Source: Gordonia desulfuricans NBRC 100010 (GTDB taxonomy: Bacteria > Actinomycetota > Actinomycetes > Mycobacteriales > Mycobacteriaceae). Taken from it: a stretch of 49,370 bases of DNA. Positions 1 to 7,874 of this stretch are shown here, piece after piece. A model generated the notes under the pieces. That model did not search any database and had not been told where the DNA came from. It saw only the letters and a program-made list of their open reading frames with translations. The translations under genes and the position numbers were made by a program. The stretch is from NCBI RefSeq assembly GCF_001485495.1, contig NZ_BCNF01000071.1, positions 1-49,370 on the forward strand. Reading direction: 5' to 3'. The stretch's first letter is position 1. Each line of letters starts with the position of its first letter.

Positions 1-180
1 AACCGAGTTCGGCTGTCTGAGGTTTCGACTCAGGTCCTCGCGATGCTCGGTCCTGGCTCAACCACCCACAGGGCGTTGCCCATTGAGATTGGATAGCGGT
101 GGTTGGGTTGACGAGTTCGTCGCTTGCTTGTTGTCGGCGCAACCACCAATGGCCAGTTGATGGTTGATCGGTGTTGCTCG
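1..180. repeat. Intergenic edge with REP-like repeat and inverted repeat
   Basis: No gene is seen here. Positions 22-66 hold a REP-like element running from a TTTCGACTC block to a GGCTCAACCA block; close relatives lie at 19489-19533 and, inverted, at 49264-49307. Further in, GGTGGTTG (98-105) pairs perfectly with CAACCACC (140-147), and CCATTG (79-84) with CAATGG (147-152), so the segment could fold into a nested hairpin downstream of the minus-strand gene ending at 181. Confidence 0.55.
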
Positions 181-531
181 TCAGAGGTCGGTGTCCGACG
201 ACGGGAGGTCGTCGTCGAGTGAGGTCACATTGCCCTCGTCGTCGACGGCGGTGTCGTAGAAGCCGTCACCGTCGATGTCCAGGGCGATGGCGTCGGTCTC
301 GCCGTCACCATCGGTGTCGAGCTCGGCGAGATCGGTGAGACCGTCGCCGTCGGTGTCGGTCTCGACCAGGTCGGCAACGCCGTCTCCGTCGGTGTCGCTG
401 ATCAGGGTCTCGGTGATGCCGTCACCGTCGAGATCGGCCTCGACGACGTCGATGATTCCGTCTCCGTCGGTGTCGTAGGCGATCGCGTCGTTGATGCCGT
501 CGCCGTCGGTGTCCACATGCTGGCTGCTCAT
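181..531 (-). CDS. Acidic calcium-binding protein of DxDGDG repeats
   Basis: Encodes 116 aa consisting almost entirely of seven consecutive D-[TLI]-DGDG units, about 12-13 residues apart (the first is DTDGDGIND). Such loops are the calcium-coordinating part of thrombospondin type 3, dockerin and EF-hand-like repeats, so calcium binding is likely from the family. No signal peptide, membrane segment or other domain is visible, which is odd because most proteins of this type are secreted; it is either cytoplasmic or exported by a route not visible here. The ATG at 529-531 follows an AAGGAA ribosome site. The repeats are also tandem at DNA level, so the array could change length. An ECF-type promoter lies about 40 nt upstream, matching one upstream of the acidic gene at 1605, so the gene is probably in the regulon of the adjacent sigma factor. 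Its biological role is unknown. Confidence 0.85.
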   Translation of the reverse strand: MSSQHVDTDGDGINDAIAYDTDGDGIIDVVEADLDGDGITETLISDTDGDGVADLVETDTDGDGLTDLAELDTDGDGETDAIALDIDGDGFYDTAVDDEGNVTSLDDDLPSSDTDL

Positions 532-572
532 TGTCGTTTCCTTCGGGGTTGGGGTGTTTGTGCTTCTGTCTG

Positions 573-603
573 GTTGGAGGGCTGCGGGGCGGGGAATGTT
601 CCC
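573..603 (-). promoter_or_regulatory. Candidate ECF sigma promoter of the DxDGDG gene
   Basis: On the minus strand a GGGAAC box (598-603) and a CTCCAAC box (573-579) are separated by 18 bases. The same boxes with the same 18-base spacing occur at 1637-1667 upstream of the other acidic gene. The -10-like box ends about 41 nt before the ATG, a normal promoter distance. GGAAC-type -35 boxes are typical of ECF sigma factors, and an ECF gene lies between the two sites. Inferred from conservation only. Confidence 0.6.
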
Positions 604-641
604 GGTGTCGGCCAAGTCATCTGGAGAACCGACCCCCTGGC

Positions 642-1178
642 TCAGCGGAGATCTGCGAGCAGGTCGGCGAGGAGGGCGCGTGCCCGCGAGATGCGGCTGC
701 GTACCGTCTGCAGGCCGATGCCCTGCACCTCGGCGATGTCGGCATACGAGAGGTCGCCGTAGACGCGCAGCACGAATGTGGCGCGGTAGGCGTCGGGCAC
801 CTGGGCGAGGGCGTCGGCGATCCGGTCGGCGACGACGATCTGGCCGGCGACGTCGACATCCGCGGAGAAGTCCACGTCGTCGATGTTGTCGGCGTCGGAT
901 CGCTTGCGGATCTGTGCCAGTGCGGCATTGGAGGCGATCCGGAACAGCCACGTGGACAGTCGCGCGTCGCCGCGAAATCGGGGCAGGGCGCGCCAGGCGG
1001 CCACGAGTGCCTCCTGCAGCGCGTCCTCGGCGTCGGTGCGATTGCCCGTGGTGCGCAGGCAGATCGCCCACATCCGGTCGCGATGGGCACCGACCAGTTC
1101 GGTGAAAGCGGCCTCGTCGCCGGTCTGGGCACGGGCGAGGAGTTCGGCCTCGGTGAGGTCGCCGGGGATCGGACGCAC
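642..1178 (-). CDS. ECF-family RNA polymerase sigma factor
   Basis: A 178-aa sigma-70 family protein of ECF size. Region 2 is clear in the N-terminal half (AFTELVGAHRDRMWAICLR, then DAEDALQEALVAAWRALPRF and STWLFRIASNAAL). Region 4 ends the protein, with the helix-turn-helix LSYADIAEVQGIGLQTVRSR. It should recruit RNA polymerase to a small regulon. The start chosen is GTG 1176-1178, because the upstream in-frame sequence has no acceptable start codon or ribosome site; it lacks a strong Shine-Dalgarno, so this start is uncertain. The gene lies between two minus-strand acidic-protein genes with matching promoter-like elements. No adjacent gene looks like a classical membrane anti-sigma factor with a ZAS or RskA fold, so how activity is controlled cannot be seen; the neighbouring acidic proteins are possible but unproven modulators. 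Confidence 0.88.
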   Translation of the reverse strand: MRPIPGDLTEAELLARAQTGDEAAFTELVGAHRDRMWAICLRTTGNRTDAEDALQEALVAAWRALPRFRGDARLSTWLFRIASNAALAQIRKRSDADNIDDVDFSADVDVAGQIVVADRIADALAQVPDAYRATFVLRVYGDLSYADIAEVQGIGLQTVRSRISRARALLADLLADLR

Positions 1179-1272
1179 GCGCTCATCGTAGGGACGTCGA
1201 CGGCCGCGTACCCAGGCTTCGCGCCCGAAATGTCGGCAAACTGTATACCCGGGAATCTGGGGGTGGGTGGAC

Positions 1273-1605
1273 TCAGAAGTCCAGGTCATCGCCGGTGTCG
1301 GGGTCGTCGGCGGCACCGGTGGGATCGTCGGCGGCCTCGTCCCACAGCGTGTCCGCATCGGCCGGCCAGCCGAGGTCCGACGAGGTGTCGTCGTCATCAT
1401 CGTCGACCGAAACGGTCTCGGCGACAGACACTTCCGAGTCGTCGGAAGCCTGTTCGCCGGCCGGCTCGGTGAGCGAGTCGTCGGCCTCACGGTCGGGATC
1501 GAAGGCCGCCGACAACGCCGTGTCCCACGTGTCGGCGGGCACGTCGAGGCCGGTCACCGGGTCGTGCTCGCCGATCCAGGTGTCGATGTCGGTGTCTTCG
1601 CTCAT
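1273..1605 (-). CDS. Very acidic hypothetical protein
   Basis: Encodes 110 aa, extremely rich in Asp and Glu, including a run of six Asp, and almost without Lys or Arg. No known domain is recognised, and no signal peptide or membrane helix is seen. The ATG at 1603-1605 has a strong GGGAGGG ribosome site 4-5 nt upstream. The gene is read in the same direction as the ECF sigma gene, 94 bp downstream, and divergently from the dynamin-Hsp70 operon. Its composition could suit an intrinsically disordered metal or cation buffer, or a mimic of nucleic acid that binds a sigma factor, but nothing in the sequence decides this. In mycobacterial iniBAC the dynamin pair is accompanied by IniB, which this protein does not resemble. 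Confidence 0.7.
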   Translation of the reverse strand: MSEDTDIDTWIGEHDPVTGLDVPADTWDTALSAAFDPDREADDSLTEPAGEQASDDSEVSVAETVSVDDDDDDTSSDLGWPADADTLWDEAADDPTGAADDPDTGDDLDF

Positions 1606-1636
1606 CGTTTCCCTCCCACGTCTGCGGTCATACTCT

Positions 1637-1667
1637 GTTGGAGTCCGGCCGGGCCGGAATAGTTCCC
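1637..1667 (-). promoter_or_regulatory. Candidate ECF sigma promoter of the acidic gene
   Basis: GGGAAC at 1662-1667 and CTCCAAC at 1637-1643 on the minus strand, 18 bases apart, with the -10-like box about 31 nt before the ATG. It duplicates the element at 573-603, and the two also share an ATTCC block right after the -35 box. It probably makes the sigma gene autoregulated through read-through from 1605. The plus-strand dynamin operon begins 34 bp away, so the element may also influence it. Confidence 0.6.
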
Positions 1668-1700
1668 GGCGGGTGATCTCTCGACACGGAAGGCGGGTCG

Positions 1701-3110
1701 GTGGGCGAGCGTACGACTCTGCGCGGCAGGCTGGATGCGCTGCTCGACGAGGTCGCCACCATCACCGGCGACGACACCGACGTCGCGGCATTGCGCGCCG
1801 GACTCGATGCCCCGCTCACGGTGGCCCTCACCGGCCGGGTCAGCTCCGGCAAGTCGACGCTGCTCAACGCGCTGGTCGGGGATCGCGTGGCCCCCACCGA
1901 CCGCACCGAATGCACCAAGGTCGCCACCCTGTACCGGGCCGGCTCACCGTCGCGGGTCGAGGTGGTGGGCCTCGACGGGACCGTTACCGAGTTCCCGGGT
2001 CAGATGCGCGGCGACCTCGGCCGGCCGTCGTCGGAGATCGACCATGCCGTCGCCTACACCCCGTCCCGGCTGCTCCGCGACCACTTCCAGGTGATCGACA
2101 CCCCCGGGCTGTCGGGGTTCACCGACACCGCCGAGACGGCGACCCGCCGCGTCTTCGCCGGAACCGGCAGCCTGCCGCGACCGGATGTGGTGCTGTTCCT
2201 GCTCGACGACGTCGGCGGTCCCAAGGCCGACGAGGTGGAGATCCTCCGCCGCTCGGGGGCATCGGCGCAGAACACCATCCTGGTGATCTCGCAGGCCGAC
2301 CTCATCGCCGCCGACAACCCGATGCTCAAGGCACTCGAGATCGCCCGGCGCATCCAGCGGCGATTCCCGGCGACCGCCGGCGCGGTGGTGCCGGTGTCGG
2401 GGCTGATGGCCGAGGCCGGGATCTGCGGCGTCACCGAACGCGAGACCGCGCAGATCGCCCGCCGCGGCGACCTCGAGGACTGGGAGCTGTTCGCCGTCCT
2501 GGACGGATCCGAACCGGCGCCGCCGGGTCTCGACGTCGAGATGCTGGGCCGCCTCGAACAGCTCGTCGGGACCTACGCGATGGAAGCCGGCGGTGCGGCG
2601 GCCGCATCCGGGGCGCAGGCGTACTGCTCGTGGCTGCAACGGGTCTCGGGGATCGCCGACCTCCGGCAGGCGATCGGACGACGCTTCGTCGCCGTCGGTG
2701 ACGTCCTCAAGGCCCGTACCCTGCTGGCCGACCTGCAGACCCTCGCCCGCCAGGAGCCGATGGTGCGCAACGGTTCCGGGGCATCGATCCGCACCGCCCT
2801 CGAACGTGCCGAGCTCGCACCGGAACTCCACCGGCTGCGTGAGGTGTCGGCGCTGGAGGCGCTGTCGCGGTGGCATCCGGACAGTGAGGTGTCTGCGGAG
2901 CTGGGACATGCTGTGGCGGTGCGTGATCCACGTATCCTGCTGGGTCTGCCGCCCACCGCGGGCCCCGCCGACGTCGACACCGCCGCCCGCACCCGCGCGA
3001 TAGCCCATCGAACCGGTCGCGGGCGGGCGCGGACCTCGGCCGAACGGGAGGCGATGCTGGTGCTGGAACAGACCTATCAGTTGGTGCGACGCGGAATGTG
3101 GGGATCCTGA
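1701..3110 (+). CDS. Dynamin-like GTPase, IniC-like
   Basis: 469 aa with a dynamin-family G domain. The P-loop GRVSSGKSTLLN is at about residues 45-56, switch/G2 Thr residues lie in the following APTDRTECTKV stretch, G3 is VIDTPG near residue 132, and a G4-like ISQAD follows near residue 197. The C-terminal half is helical with no evident long hydrophobic paddle. Length and P-loop context fit mycobacterial IniC (about 490 aa), a partner of the membrane-remodelling dynamin IniA. GTG 1701 is preceded by GGAAGGCGGG. It is the first of three overlapping genes, ending in a TGATG junction with the second dynamin, so the two are probably translated together and may form a heteromer. Family assignment is secure; the specific IniC orthology is inferred. 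Confidence 0.85.
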   Translation: MGERTTLRGRLDALLDEVATITGDDTDVAALRAGLDAPLTVALTGRVSSGKSTLLNALVGDRVAPTDRTECTKVATLYRAGSPSRVEVVGLDGTVTEFPGQMRGDLGRPSSEIDHAVAYTPSRLLRDHFQVIDTPGLSGFTDTAETATRRVFAGTGSLPRPDVVLFLLDDVGGPKADEVEILRRSGASAQNTILVISQADLIAADNPMLKALEIARRIQRRFPATAGAVVPVSGLMAEAGICGVTERETAQIARRGDLEDWELFAVLDGSEPAPPGLDVEMLGRLEQLVGTYAMEAGGAAAASGAQAYCSWLQRVSGIADLRQAIGRRFVAVGDVLKARTLLADLQTLARQEPMVRNGSGASIRTALERAELAPELHRLREVSALEALSRWHPDSEVSAELGHAVAVRDPRILLGLPPTAGPADVDTAARTRAIAHRTGRGRARTSAEREAMLVLEQTYQLVRRGMWGS

Positions 3111-4918
3111 TGGCGGCACCGGAGATCGACGTCGAGAAGAAGCCGGCGGCCGACAGCGCCGATGCCGTCCTGCGGTCCGCACTCGCGCTGCTGCGCAAAC
3201 ACGGTGAGATCGAGGTCGCCGACCGCGCTGAACGCGTGCGCGCCCAGCCCGCCCCGGACGGGGGAGTGGTGGTGGTCGGCGAGGTCAGCCGCGGCAAGAG
3301 CTCGCTGGTCAACGCACTCGTCGGACAACCGGGGCTGGCGCCGGTCGACGTCGAACTGGCCACCAGCGTGCACGTGCGGTTCGTCCCGGCCACCGACGAA
3401 CTGCCGGTCGGCGCCGCCGACATCGAGTTCCCCGGCACCACCACACGGATCGACGCCGCCGACCTCGCCGACTGGGTGACCGTCGACGGCCCGGGTGCCG
3501 GTGAACTCGACGAGACGGCGCTGCCCGTGGTGTCGGCGCGGGTGGGGATCGACTCCGCACTGTTGCCGGACACGATCATCGTCGACACCCCGGGGGCCGG
3601 GTCGATGATCCCCGAACACGCCGAGTCCGCGGTCGCCGCGGTGCGCGGCGCGGGGGTGCTGGTGATGGTCTGCGATGCGACCGCACCGTTGAGCGCCCCC
3701 GAACTGGACTTCCTGTCCCGGCTGGGCGCGGAACTGTCGGCGGTGGTCATCGTGGTCACCAAGACCGACCTCGTGATGCGCCAGTGGCGGGCGATCGTGA
3801 CCGAGAACCGTGATCTGATCGCCCGGCACGCACCACGATTCGCACACGCACCGATCATCGGGGTGTCCACCCGGATCGCTGGGCAGGCGGCCGGGATCAC
3901 CGACCCCGACCGTGCGGCCCGAGCACTCGCGGCGTCGGGCATCCCGGATCTCGTCGCCGCGCTGAAACCCCTGGTACGCAGCACCTCCACGGCACCGGAA
4001 CGCAATGCGCTGCAGGTCGCGTTCACCGGACTCGACACCGTACGCGCCCGGCTGCTCGTCGACCTGAAGACCGCGCGCGCCGCACCGGAGGTGGTCGCCG
4101 ACGTCGAGACCGAACGTGCTCGCCTCACCGCGCTGAAGGACCACAAACGCGAGTGGGCGACGAGGCTGCAGCAGGATCTGGCCGCGCTGTCGGTGCGCGC
4201 CGACGACATGCTGCGCGAGGAGTTCGACGTTCTCCAGGATCGGTGGACCGCACAGATCGACCGGCTGCACTTCTATGCCGTGCCGCGGGCCTCGCAGCAG
4301 CTGGTGGGGCAGATGGTGGTGGATCTGGAGGCGGTGGCCCGGCGGGTCGGGCAGGCCTACGTCGACGGGATCGCCGACATCGCCGACGACCTCTTCGCCG
4401 ACACCGAACTGCGTTCGTCGGTGCTCGACGGCCTGGCCGAGGCCACCGACGACCTGGAACTCCGTGGCGAGAAGAAGGTCTCGCCGTGGAAGAACCTGCT
4501 CGACCCGGTGCTGTTCAGCGTGATGGCCTCCGGTGGTCCGCTCGCGCTGATCCCCGGGATCGGGATGGTGGCCTTTCCGGTGTGGGCGGGGGTGGTCCTC
4601 GGTTTCCGCGCGGCCCGCGCGGGCAAGGAGAACCACCGGAAGTGGCTCACCAAGGCGGTCGCCGACATGAAAGGTGATGTCCGCTCGCAGCTCAAGGCGC
4701 TCAACGCGCAGGCCGCCGGTGATCTGCGGATCGCCTACGACGCGGTGCTGGAGAAGTCGCTCGCCGAGTCGGCACGGATCATCAACGAGGCCGCGGCGGA
4801 GTCCAAGAAGTCCGCCGAGGAACGGAAGCAGACCGCCGCCGACGTGCGCGCCCGGATCGGCACCGTCGACACGGTGCGCAAGAACATCATCACGGTGTTG
4901 CGACGCCCCGTGGGATGA
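3110..4918 (+). CDS. Dynamin-like GTPase, IniA-like membrane-associated
   Basis: 602 aa. The P-loop GEVSRGKSSLVN is near residues 57-68, G3 is IIVDTPGAGS near residue 158, and G4 is VVTKTDL near residue 215. A long helical stalk follows. A hydrophobic hairpin near residues 463-505 (LLDPVLF to GVVLGFRAARAG) is the likely membrane insertion paddle. The C-terminal part is charged, amphipathic helix. Size and layout match mycobacterial IniA (about 640 aa), a bacterial dynamin that binds and fissions membranes and is induced by cell-wall inhibitors. The ATG at 3110 overlaps the upstream TGA by one base and has GGGG at a good distance; an upstream in-frame GTG at 3098 is possible but less likely. 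The gene overlaps the next by four bases (ATGA). The operon with an IniC-like dynamin and an Hsp70-type ATPase suggests a membrane-repair or remodelling machine. Confidence 0.86.
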   Translation: MAAPEIDVEKKPAADSADAVLRSALALLRKHGEIEVADRAERVRAQPAPDGGVVVVGEVSRGKSSLVNALVGQPGLAPVDVELATSVHVRFVPATDELPVGAADIEFPGTTTRIDAADLADWVTVDGPGAGELDETALPVVSARVGIDSALLPDTIIVDTPGAGSMIPEHAESAVAAVRGAGVLVMVCDATAPLSAPELDFLSRLGAELSAVVIVVTKTDLVMRQWRAIVTENRDLIARHAPRFAHAPIIGVSTRIAGQAAGITDPDRAARALAASGIPDLVAALKPLVRSTSTAPERNALQVAFTGLDTVRARLLVDLKTARAAPEVVADVETERARLTALKDHKREWATRLQQDLAALSVRADDMLREEFDVLQDRWTAQIDRLHFYAVPRASQQLVGQMVVDLEAVARRVGQAYVDGIADIADDLFADTELRSSVLDGLAEATDDLELRGEKKVSPWKNLLDPVLFSVMASGGPLALIPGIGMVAFPVWAGVVLGFRAARAGKENHRKWLTKAVADMKGDVRSQLKALNAQAAGDLRIAYDAVLEKSLAESARIINEAAAESKKSAEERKQTAADVRARIGTVDTVRKNIITVLRRPVG

Positions 4919-6390
4919 CGCAGAGTGAGGCGATGGACTCCGAGCGCAGGCCCGTGCTGTGCATCGACCTCGGCGCCACCGGTGTTGCCGCGGCCCGTCG
5001 GGTCGGCCGTGATGCGCCGGTCCCCGTGCCGCTGGGCCGATCCGGACCGACGATGCCGACGGCGGTGTTCGCCGACGGGTCGACGCTGGTGGTCGGCGAG
5101 GAGGCGTTGCGTCAGCGGGACCGCCGGCCGGACGCGGTGGAGGAGTCGCCCCGATCACGGATCGCCGAGGCCGATATCGAACTCGGTGACCGGCCCTGGC
5201 CTGTCGTCGACGTGCTCGCCACGGTGCTCGCCCACGTCCGGCGGGCTGCGGCGGATGCCGCGGGGGCGTCCGGGTCCGGGGCATTCGACACGGTGATCCT
5301 GACCCATCCCGACATGTGGGCCGGCCGCCGCACGGGTGTGCTGCAGGCCGCGGCCGAGCGGGCCGGGATCCGGCGCGAGCAGATCAGGCTCGTACCCCAA
5401 TCCCTCGCAGCTGCCTGGTATCAGGCATATCGGGGAACCGAGGTGGGGGAGGGCCGGCCGGTCTGTGTGGTCGACATCGGTGCCGACACCTGCGATGTGA
5501 GCGTGCTGCACGCCGACGGCACAGGGGGTTTCACCGTCACCGACGCTCACAGCGCCGCGGTTGCCGGCCGGGACATCGACGGCCGGCTGACGGAGTGGGT
5601 ACTCGAGGAGGCCGCACATCTCGATCCGGCTCTGCCCGAACTGATCCGGACGTCGGGGGAGGAGATCGCCCTCGCCGACGCCGTCCGCGCCGCCAAGGAG
5701 GCGCTGTCGGAGGCGGCGCAGACATCGGTGGTCCTCCCCGGCGTCGACCGGTCGCTGTTGCTGACCCGACGCGAGTTCGAGGAGATGATCGCACCCGTCG
5801 TCGCCCGGATCGTGGGCGTGGTGACCGATGCGCTCGCCGACGTGGACGGTGAGCCCGTGCTGTATCCGATCGGCGGGACGAGTGCGATCCCGGCGGTGGC
5901 CTCGGCGCTCGCCGCGATCGGGCGGGTGGTGCAGCACGATGATCCGAGAACCGTTGTCGCGCAGGGCGGTCTGCTCCCGCCGGTGACGGTGCGCCGAACC
6001 CCGGCGCGCGGAACCCAGGCGCGTGGAATACAGGCGGGTGGAACCCAGGCACCTGCTCCGATCGGTCACCGGATCACGGCGCCGGTCGTCGAGGCGGGTG
6101 CCGTCGTCGAGGAACTGCTCTGCGCCCCAGGTCAATCCGTGCGCACCGGGCAGCCGTTGGCACGGATCCGGGTGGCACAGGGCGTTCTCGCCCTCGAATC
6201 CCCGGTCGACGGGGTGCTCGCCGCGATCGACCTGCGGCCGGGTGTACCGCTGCGGCCGGGAGTGGTGTTCGCCGCGATCGGCACACCCGGTCTGTCCCGC
6301 GAGACGTGGCCGGGTCTGCACCGGGTACCGGCGGTGCTCACGGCCGGTGACCGCCCGCGTGCACGCGGCGGGCGCCGCAGCGCACGCTGA
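4915..6390 (+). CDS. Hsp70-family ATPase with C-terminal lipoyl-like domain
   Basis: 491 aa. Residues about 13-350 form an Hsp70/actin-fold ATPase. Phosphate-1 is CIDLGATGVAA, phosphate-2 is VVDIGADTCDVSVL, followed by AGRDIDGRLTEWV, the helical AVRAAKEALSEAAQT, and the adenosine motif YPIGGTSAIP. The usual Hsp70 substrate-binding domain is absent. Instead, after a tandem-repeat linker, residues about 387-457 read like a lipoyl/biotinyl hammerhead (ITAPVVEAG, APGQSVRTGQPL, ESPVDGVLAAIDLRPG). At the position of the modified lysine there is Gln422, so lipoylation or biotinylation is not expected there. Translation is coupled to the IniA-like gene by an ATGA overlap. A role in assembling or disassembling the dynamin pair is inferred from the operon; no enzyme test can be read from sequence. 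Confidence 0.82.
   Translation: MTQSEAMDSERRPVLCIDLGATGVAAARRVGRDAPVPVPLGRSGPTMPTAVFADGSTLVVGEEALRQRDRRPDAVEESPRSRIAEADIELGDRPWPVVDVLATVLAHVRRAAADAAGASGSGAFDTVILTHPDMWAGRRTGVLQAAAERAGIRREQIRLVPQSLAAAWYQAYRGTEVGEGRPVCVVDIGADTCDVSVLHADGTGGFTVTDAHSAAVAGRDIDGRLTEWVLEEAAHLDPALPELIRTSGEEIALADAVRAAKEALSEAAQTSVVLPGVDRSLLLTRREFEEMIAPVVARIVGVVTDALADVDGEPVLYPIGGTSAIPAVASALAAIGRVVQHDDPRTVVAQGGLLPPVTVRRTPARGTQARGIQAGGTQAPAPIGHRITAPVVEAGAVVEELLCAPGQSVRTGQPLARIRVAQGVLALESPVDGVLAAIDLRPGVPLRPGVVFAAIGTPGLSRETWPGLHRVPAVLTAGDRPRARGGRRSAR
6010..6054 (+). repeat. 15-bp in-frame tandem repeat, three copies
   Basis: Three consecutive 15-base units (6010-6024, 6025-6039, 6040-6054) encode GTQAR, GIQAG and GTQAP in the linker between the ATPase and the lipoyl-like domain of the Hsp70-family gene. 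Copy number could vary without breaking the frame. Confidence 0.85.
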
Positions 6391-6411
6391 ACCGATCGCC
6401 GTCGAGATCAC

Positions 6412-6786
6412 CTATTGCGCATACCGATACGGGAGATACTGGACGTTCCAGCGGTTGCCGTCGGGGTCGCTGAAGTACACGAAATGCCCCCAGGACTGGA
6501 TGTCGACGTCGCTGACGTCCACGCCGGCGTCGACGAGTTGCCTGCGGGCGGCGTCGATGTCGGAGACGCACAGCATGTGCACGCCGGTGGTGGGTGCCGG
6601 GCCGTCGACGATGCCCTTGCCGAAGGCAATCGAACAGCCCGATCCCGGCGGGGTCATCTGGACGAAGCGAACCTCGTCGGAGACGGTGTGGTCGTGATCG
6701 GGGTTGAAGCCGATCCGGGTGTAGAAGTCCTTGGCGCGATCCACATCGGTGACGGGGAGCAGCGCGACCTCGAGCGTCCAGTCCAT
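6412..6786 (-). CDS. VOC (glyoxalase/bleomycin-resistance) family protein
   Basis: 124 aa with the two beta-alpha-beta-beta-beta halves of the vicinal oxygen chelate fold: an N-terminal half from LEVALLPVTDVDRAKDFYTRIGF, and a C-terminal half ending in the family hallmark FSDPDGNRWNVQYLP. The length is that of single-domain VOC proteins, which act as dimers in metal-dependent lyase, dioxygenase or drug-binding roles; the substrate cannot be told. The ATG at 6784-6786 is preceded by an AAGGAA ribosome site. It is convergent with the Hsp70-family operon (21-bp gap) and is read in the same direction as the membrane protein upstream, which lies 80 bp away. Confidence 0.85.
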   Translation of the reverse strand: MDWTLEVALLPVTDVDRAKDFYTRIGFNPDHDHTVSDEVRFVQMTPPGSGCSIAFGKGIVDGPAPTTGVHMLCVSDIDAARRQLVDAGVDVSDVDIQSWGHFVYFSDPDGNRWNVQYLPYRYAQ

Positions 6787-6866
6787 GATGGTTCCTTCCC
6801 TGGTTGGCGGTGCGGTGATGCCGTGAATCCAGGGTGACGCCGATTGCGGACAGATGCGGTCCTCGA

Positions 6867-7484
6867 TCAGAGGGATTGTCGATGGTCCGACGTCGAGTAC
6901 GAGGAGGGCCGGGTGCGGCGTCCGCGGACCAGGATGATGGTGGCGCAGGTGATGCCCATCAGGGTGATCTGGATCGGGAAGATGTATTCGATGGGTTCCC
7001 AGTGCTGCAGACTCAGCAGCGTGATCAGGCCGTTGGCGATGCCTGCGAGAAAGACGACGGGCCGTTCGGTCTCAGGGCTGGTCCACGCCTTGCGCATGGT
7101 CGGCAGACCGGCCAGCAGGTCTGCGGCCGACGCCGCGATCACCGCGAGCAACGGGTTGTCGAAGGTCATCCACAGGATCAGCGCGATCACCGAGGCGCCG
7201 CCGCAGACCAGGTCGAACGGCCCGATCTGCCAGAATCCGGACCGCGCCGCGAACGAGGCGATCAGGATCAGCGCCGGTCCCAGTCCGACGGCGAGCAGGA
7301 ACACCGCGGGCAGCCCGACGCCGTCGGCGATCTGGGCGGCGAATCCGATCAGCGGGGCGAATGCCCACAGGAACCACGTCACGCAGTTGGGCATGACCTT
7401 GCCGCGCAGGGTGAGCACCGCATAGCGGAGGCTGCCGATCAGCGAGATCGCCGCACCGAGCCAGACGAAATGGGGGCTGATCAT
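6867..7484 (-). CDS. Small polytopic membrane protein of unknown function
   Basis: 205 aa starting MISPHFVWLGAAISLIG, with about six or seven hydrophobic helices (for example YAVLTLRGKVMPNCVTWFLW, AVFLLAVGLGPALILIA, ASVIALILWMTFD, PIQITLMGITCATIILV) and a short charged C-terminal tail. The pattern of paired helices around MPNCVTWFLWAFAPLIGF recalls PQ-loop-like or semiSWEET-type small membrane proteins, but the resemblance is weak and I do not assign a function. The start at ATG 7482-7484 is chosen because hydrophobic sequence begins there; the upstream in-frame extension is Arg/Gly-rich and looks noncoding. The ribosome site is poor. Confidence 0.65.
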   Translation of the reverse strand: MISPHFVWLGAAISLIGSLRYAVLTLRGKVMPNCVTWFLWAFAPLIGFAAQIADGVGLPAVFLLAVGLGPALILIASFAARSGFWQIGPFDLVCGGASVIALILWMTFDNPLLAVIAASAADLLAGLPTMRKAWTSPETERPVVFLAGIANGLITLLSLQHWEPIEYIFPIQITLMGITCATIILVRGRRTRPSSYSTSDHRQSL

Positions 7485-7874
7485 CTGGCCGGGGAGTGAG
7501 GCGGGATCGTCGCCGGCTCGTCGACGCCATCGATGGGTGCCACGTCTCGCTCTCCTGTACCGGTCGGGGACGGCAGTCCTCCGGCGAAGCCGGTCGAGAA
7601 AGCGTCGTGGTGTGCCCGACCAATGTAACCGGATCGGCCGCCCACCGTCGGCGCAGCCCGACCCCGCGGCGTCGTGGGAGTCCCGGCGGTCGTCCGGCAC
7701 GCCGTGGAAGACCGGCACGCCCATCCGAGCCCTCGTCGGCGCCGAACACCCAGGTGTGCACCGAAGAGACGAATCGTCCACGCGGCGCGTGCCATCCGGT
7801 CGGCCTGTCGACCCCCACGGGCGAGATCTCCCCAGGGCCCTGGCATCGGCACGTCTCCACGGCCAGGAGGTACC
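7485..7874. other. Intergenic region between divergent genes, no gene seen
   Basis: 390 bases separate the membrane-protein gene (minus) from the SDR gene (plus). Open frames here are Arg/Pro-rich and look like chance GC-rich frames. The right end carries the strong AGGAGG (7866-7871) for the SDR gene. No convincing hairpin, riboswitch or operator was found. Confidence 0.5.

Noticed and set aside
275..478. Ser/Pro-repeat frame on the plus strand
   Set aside because: Antisense image of the DxDGDG repeats; no start signal.
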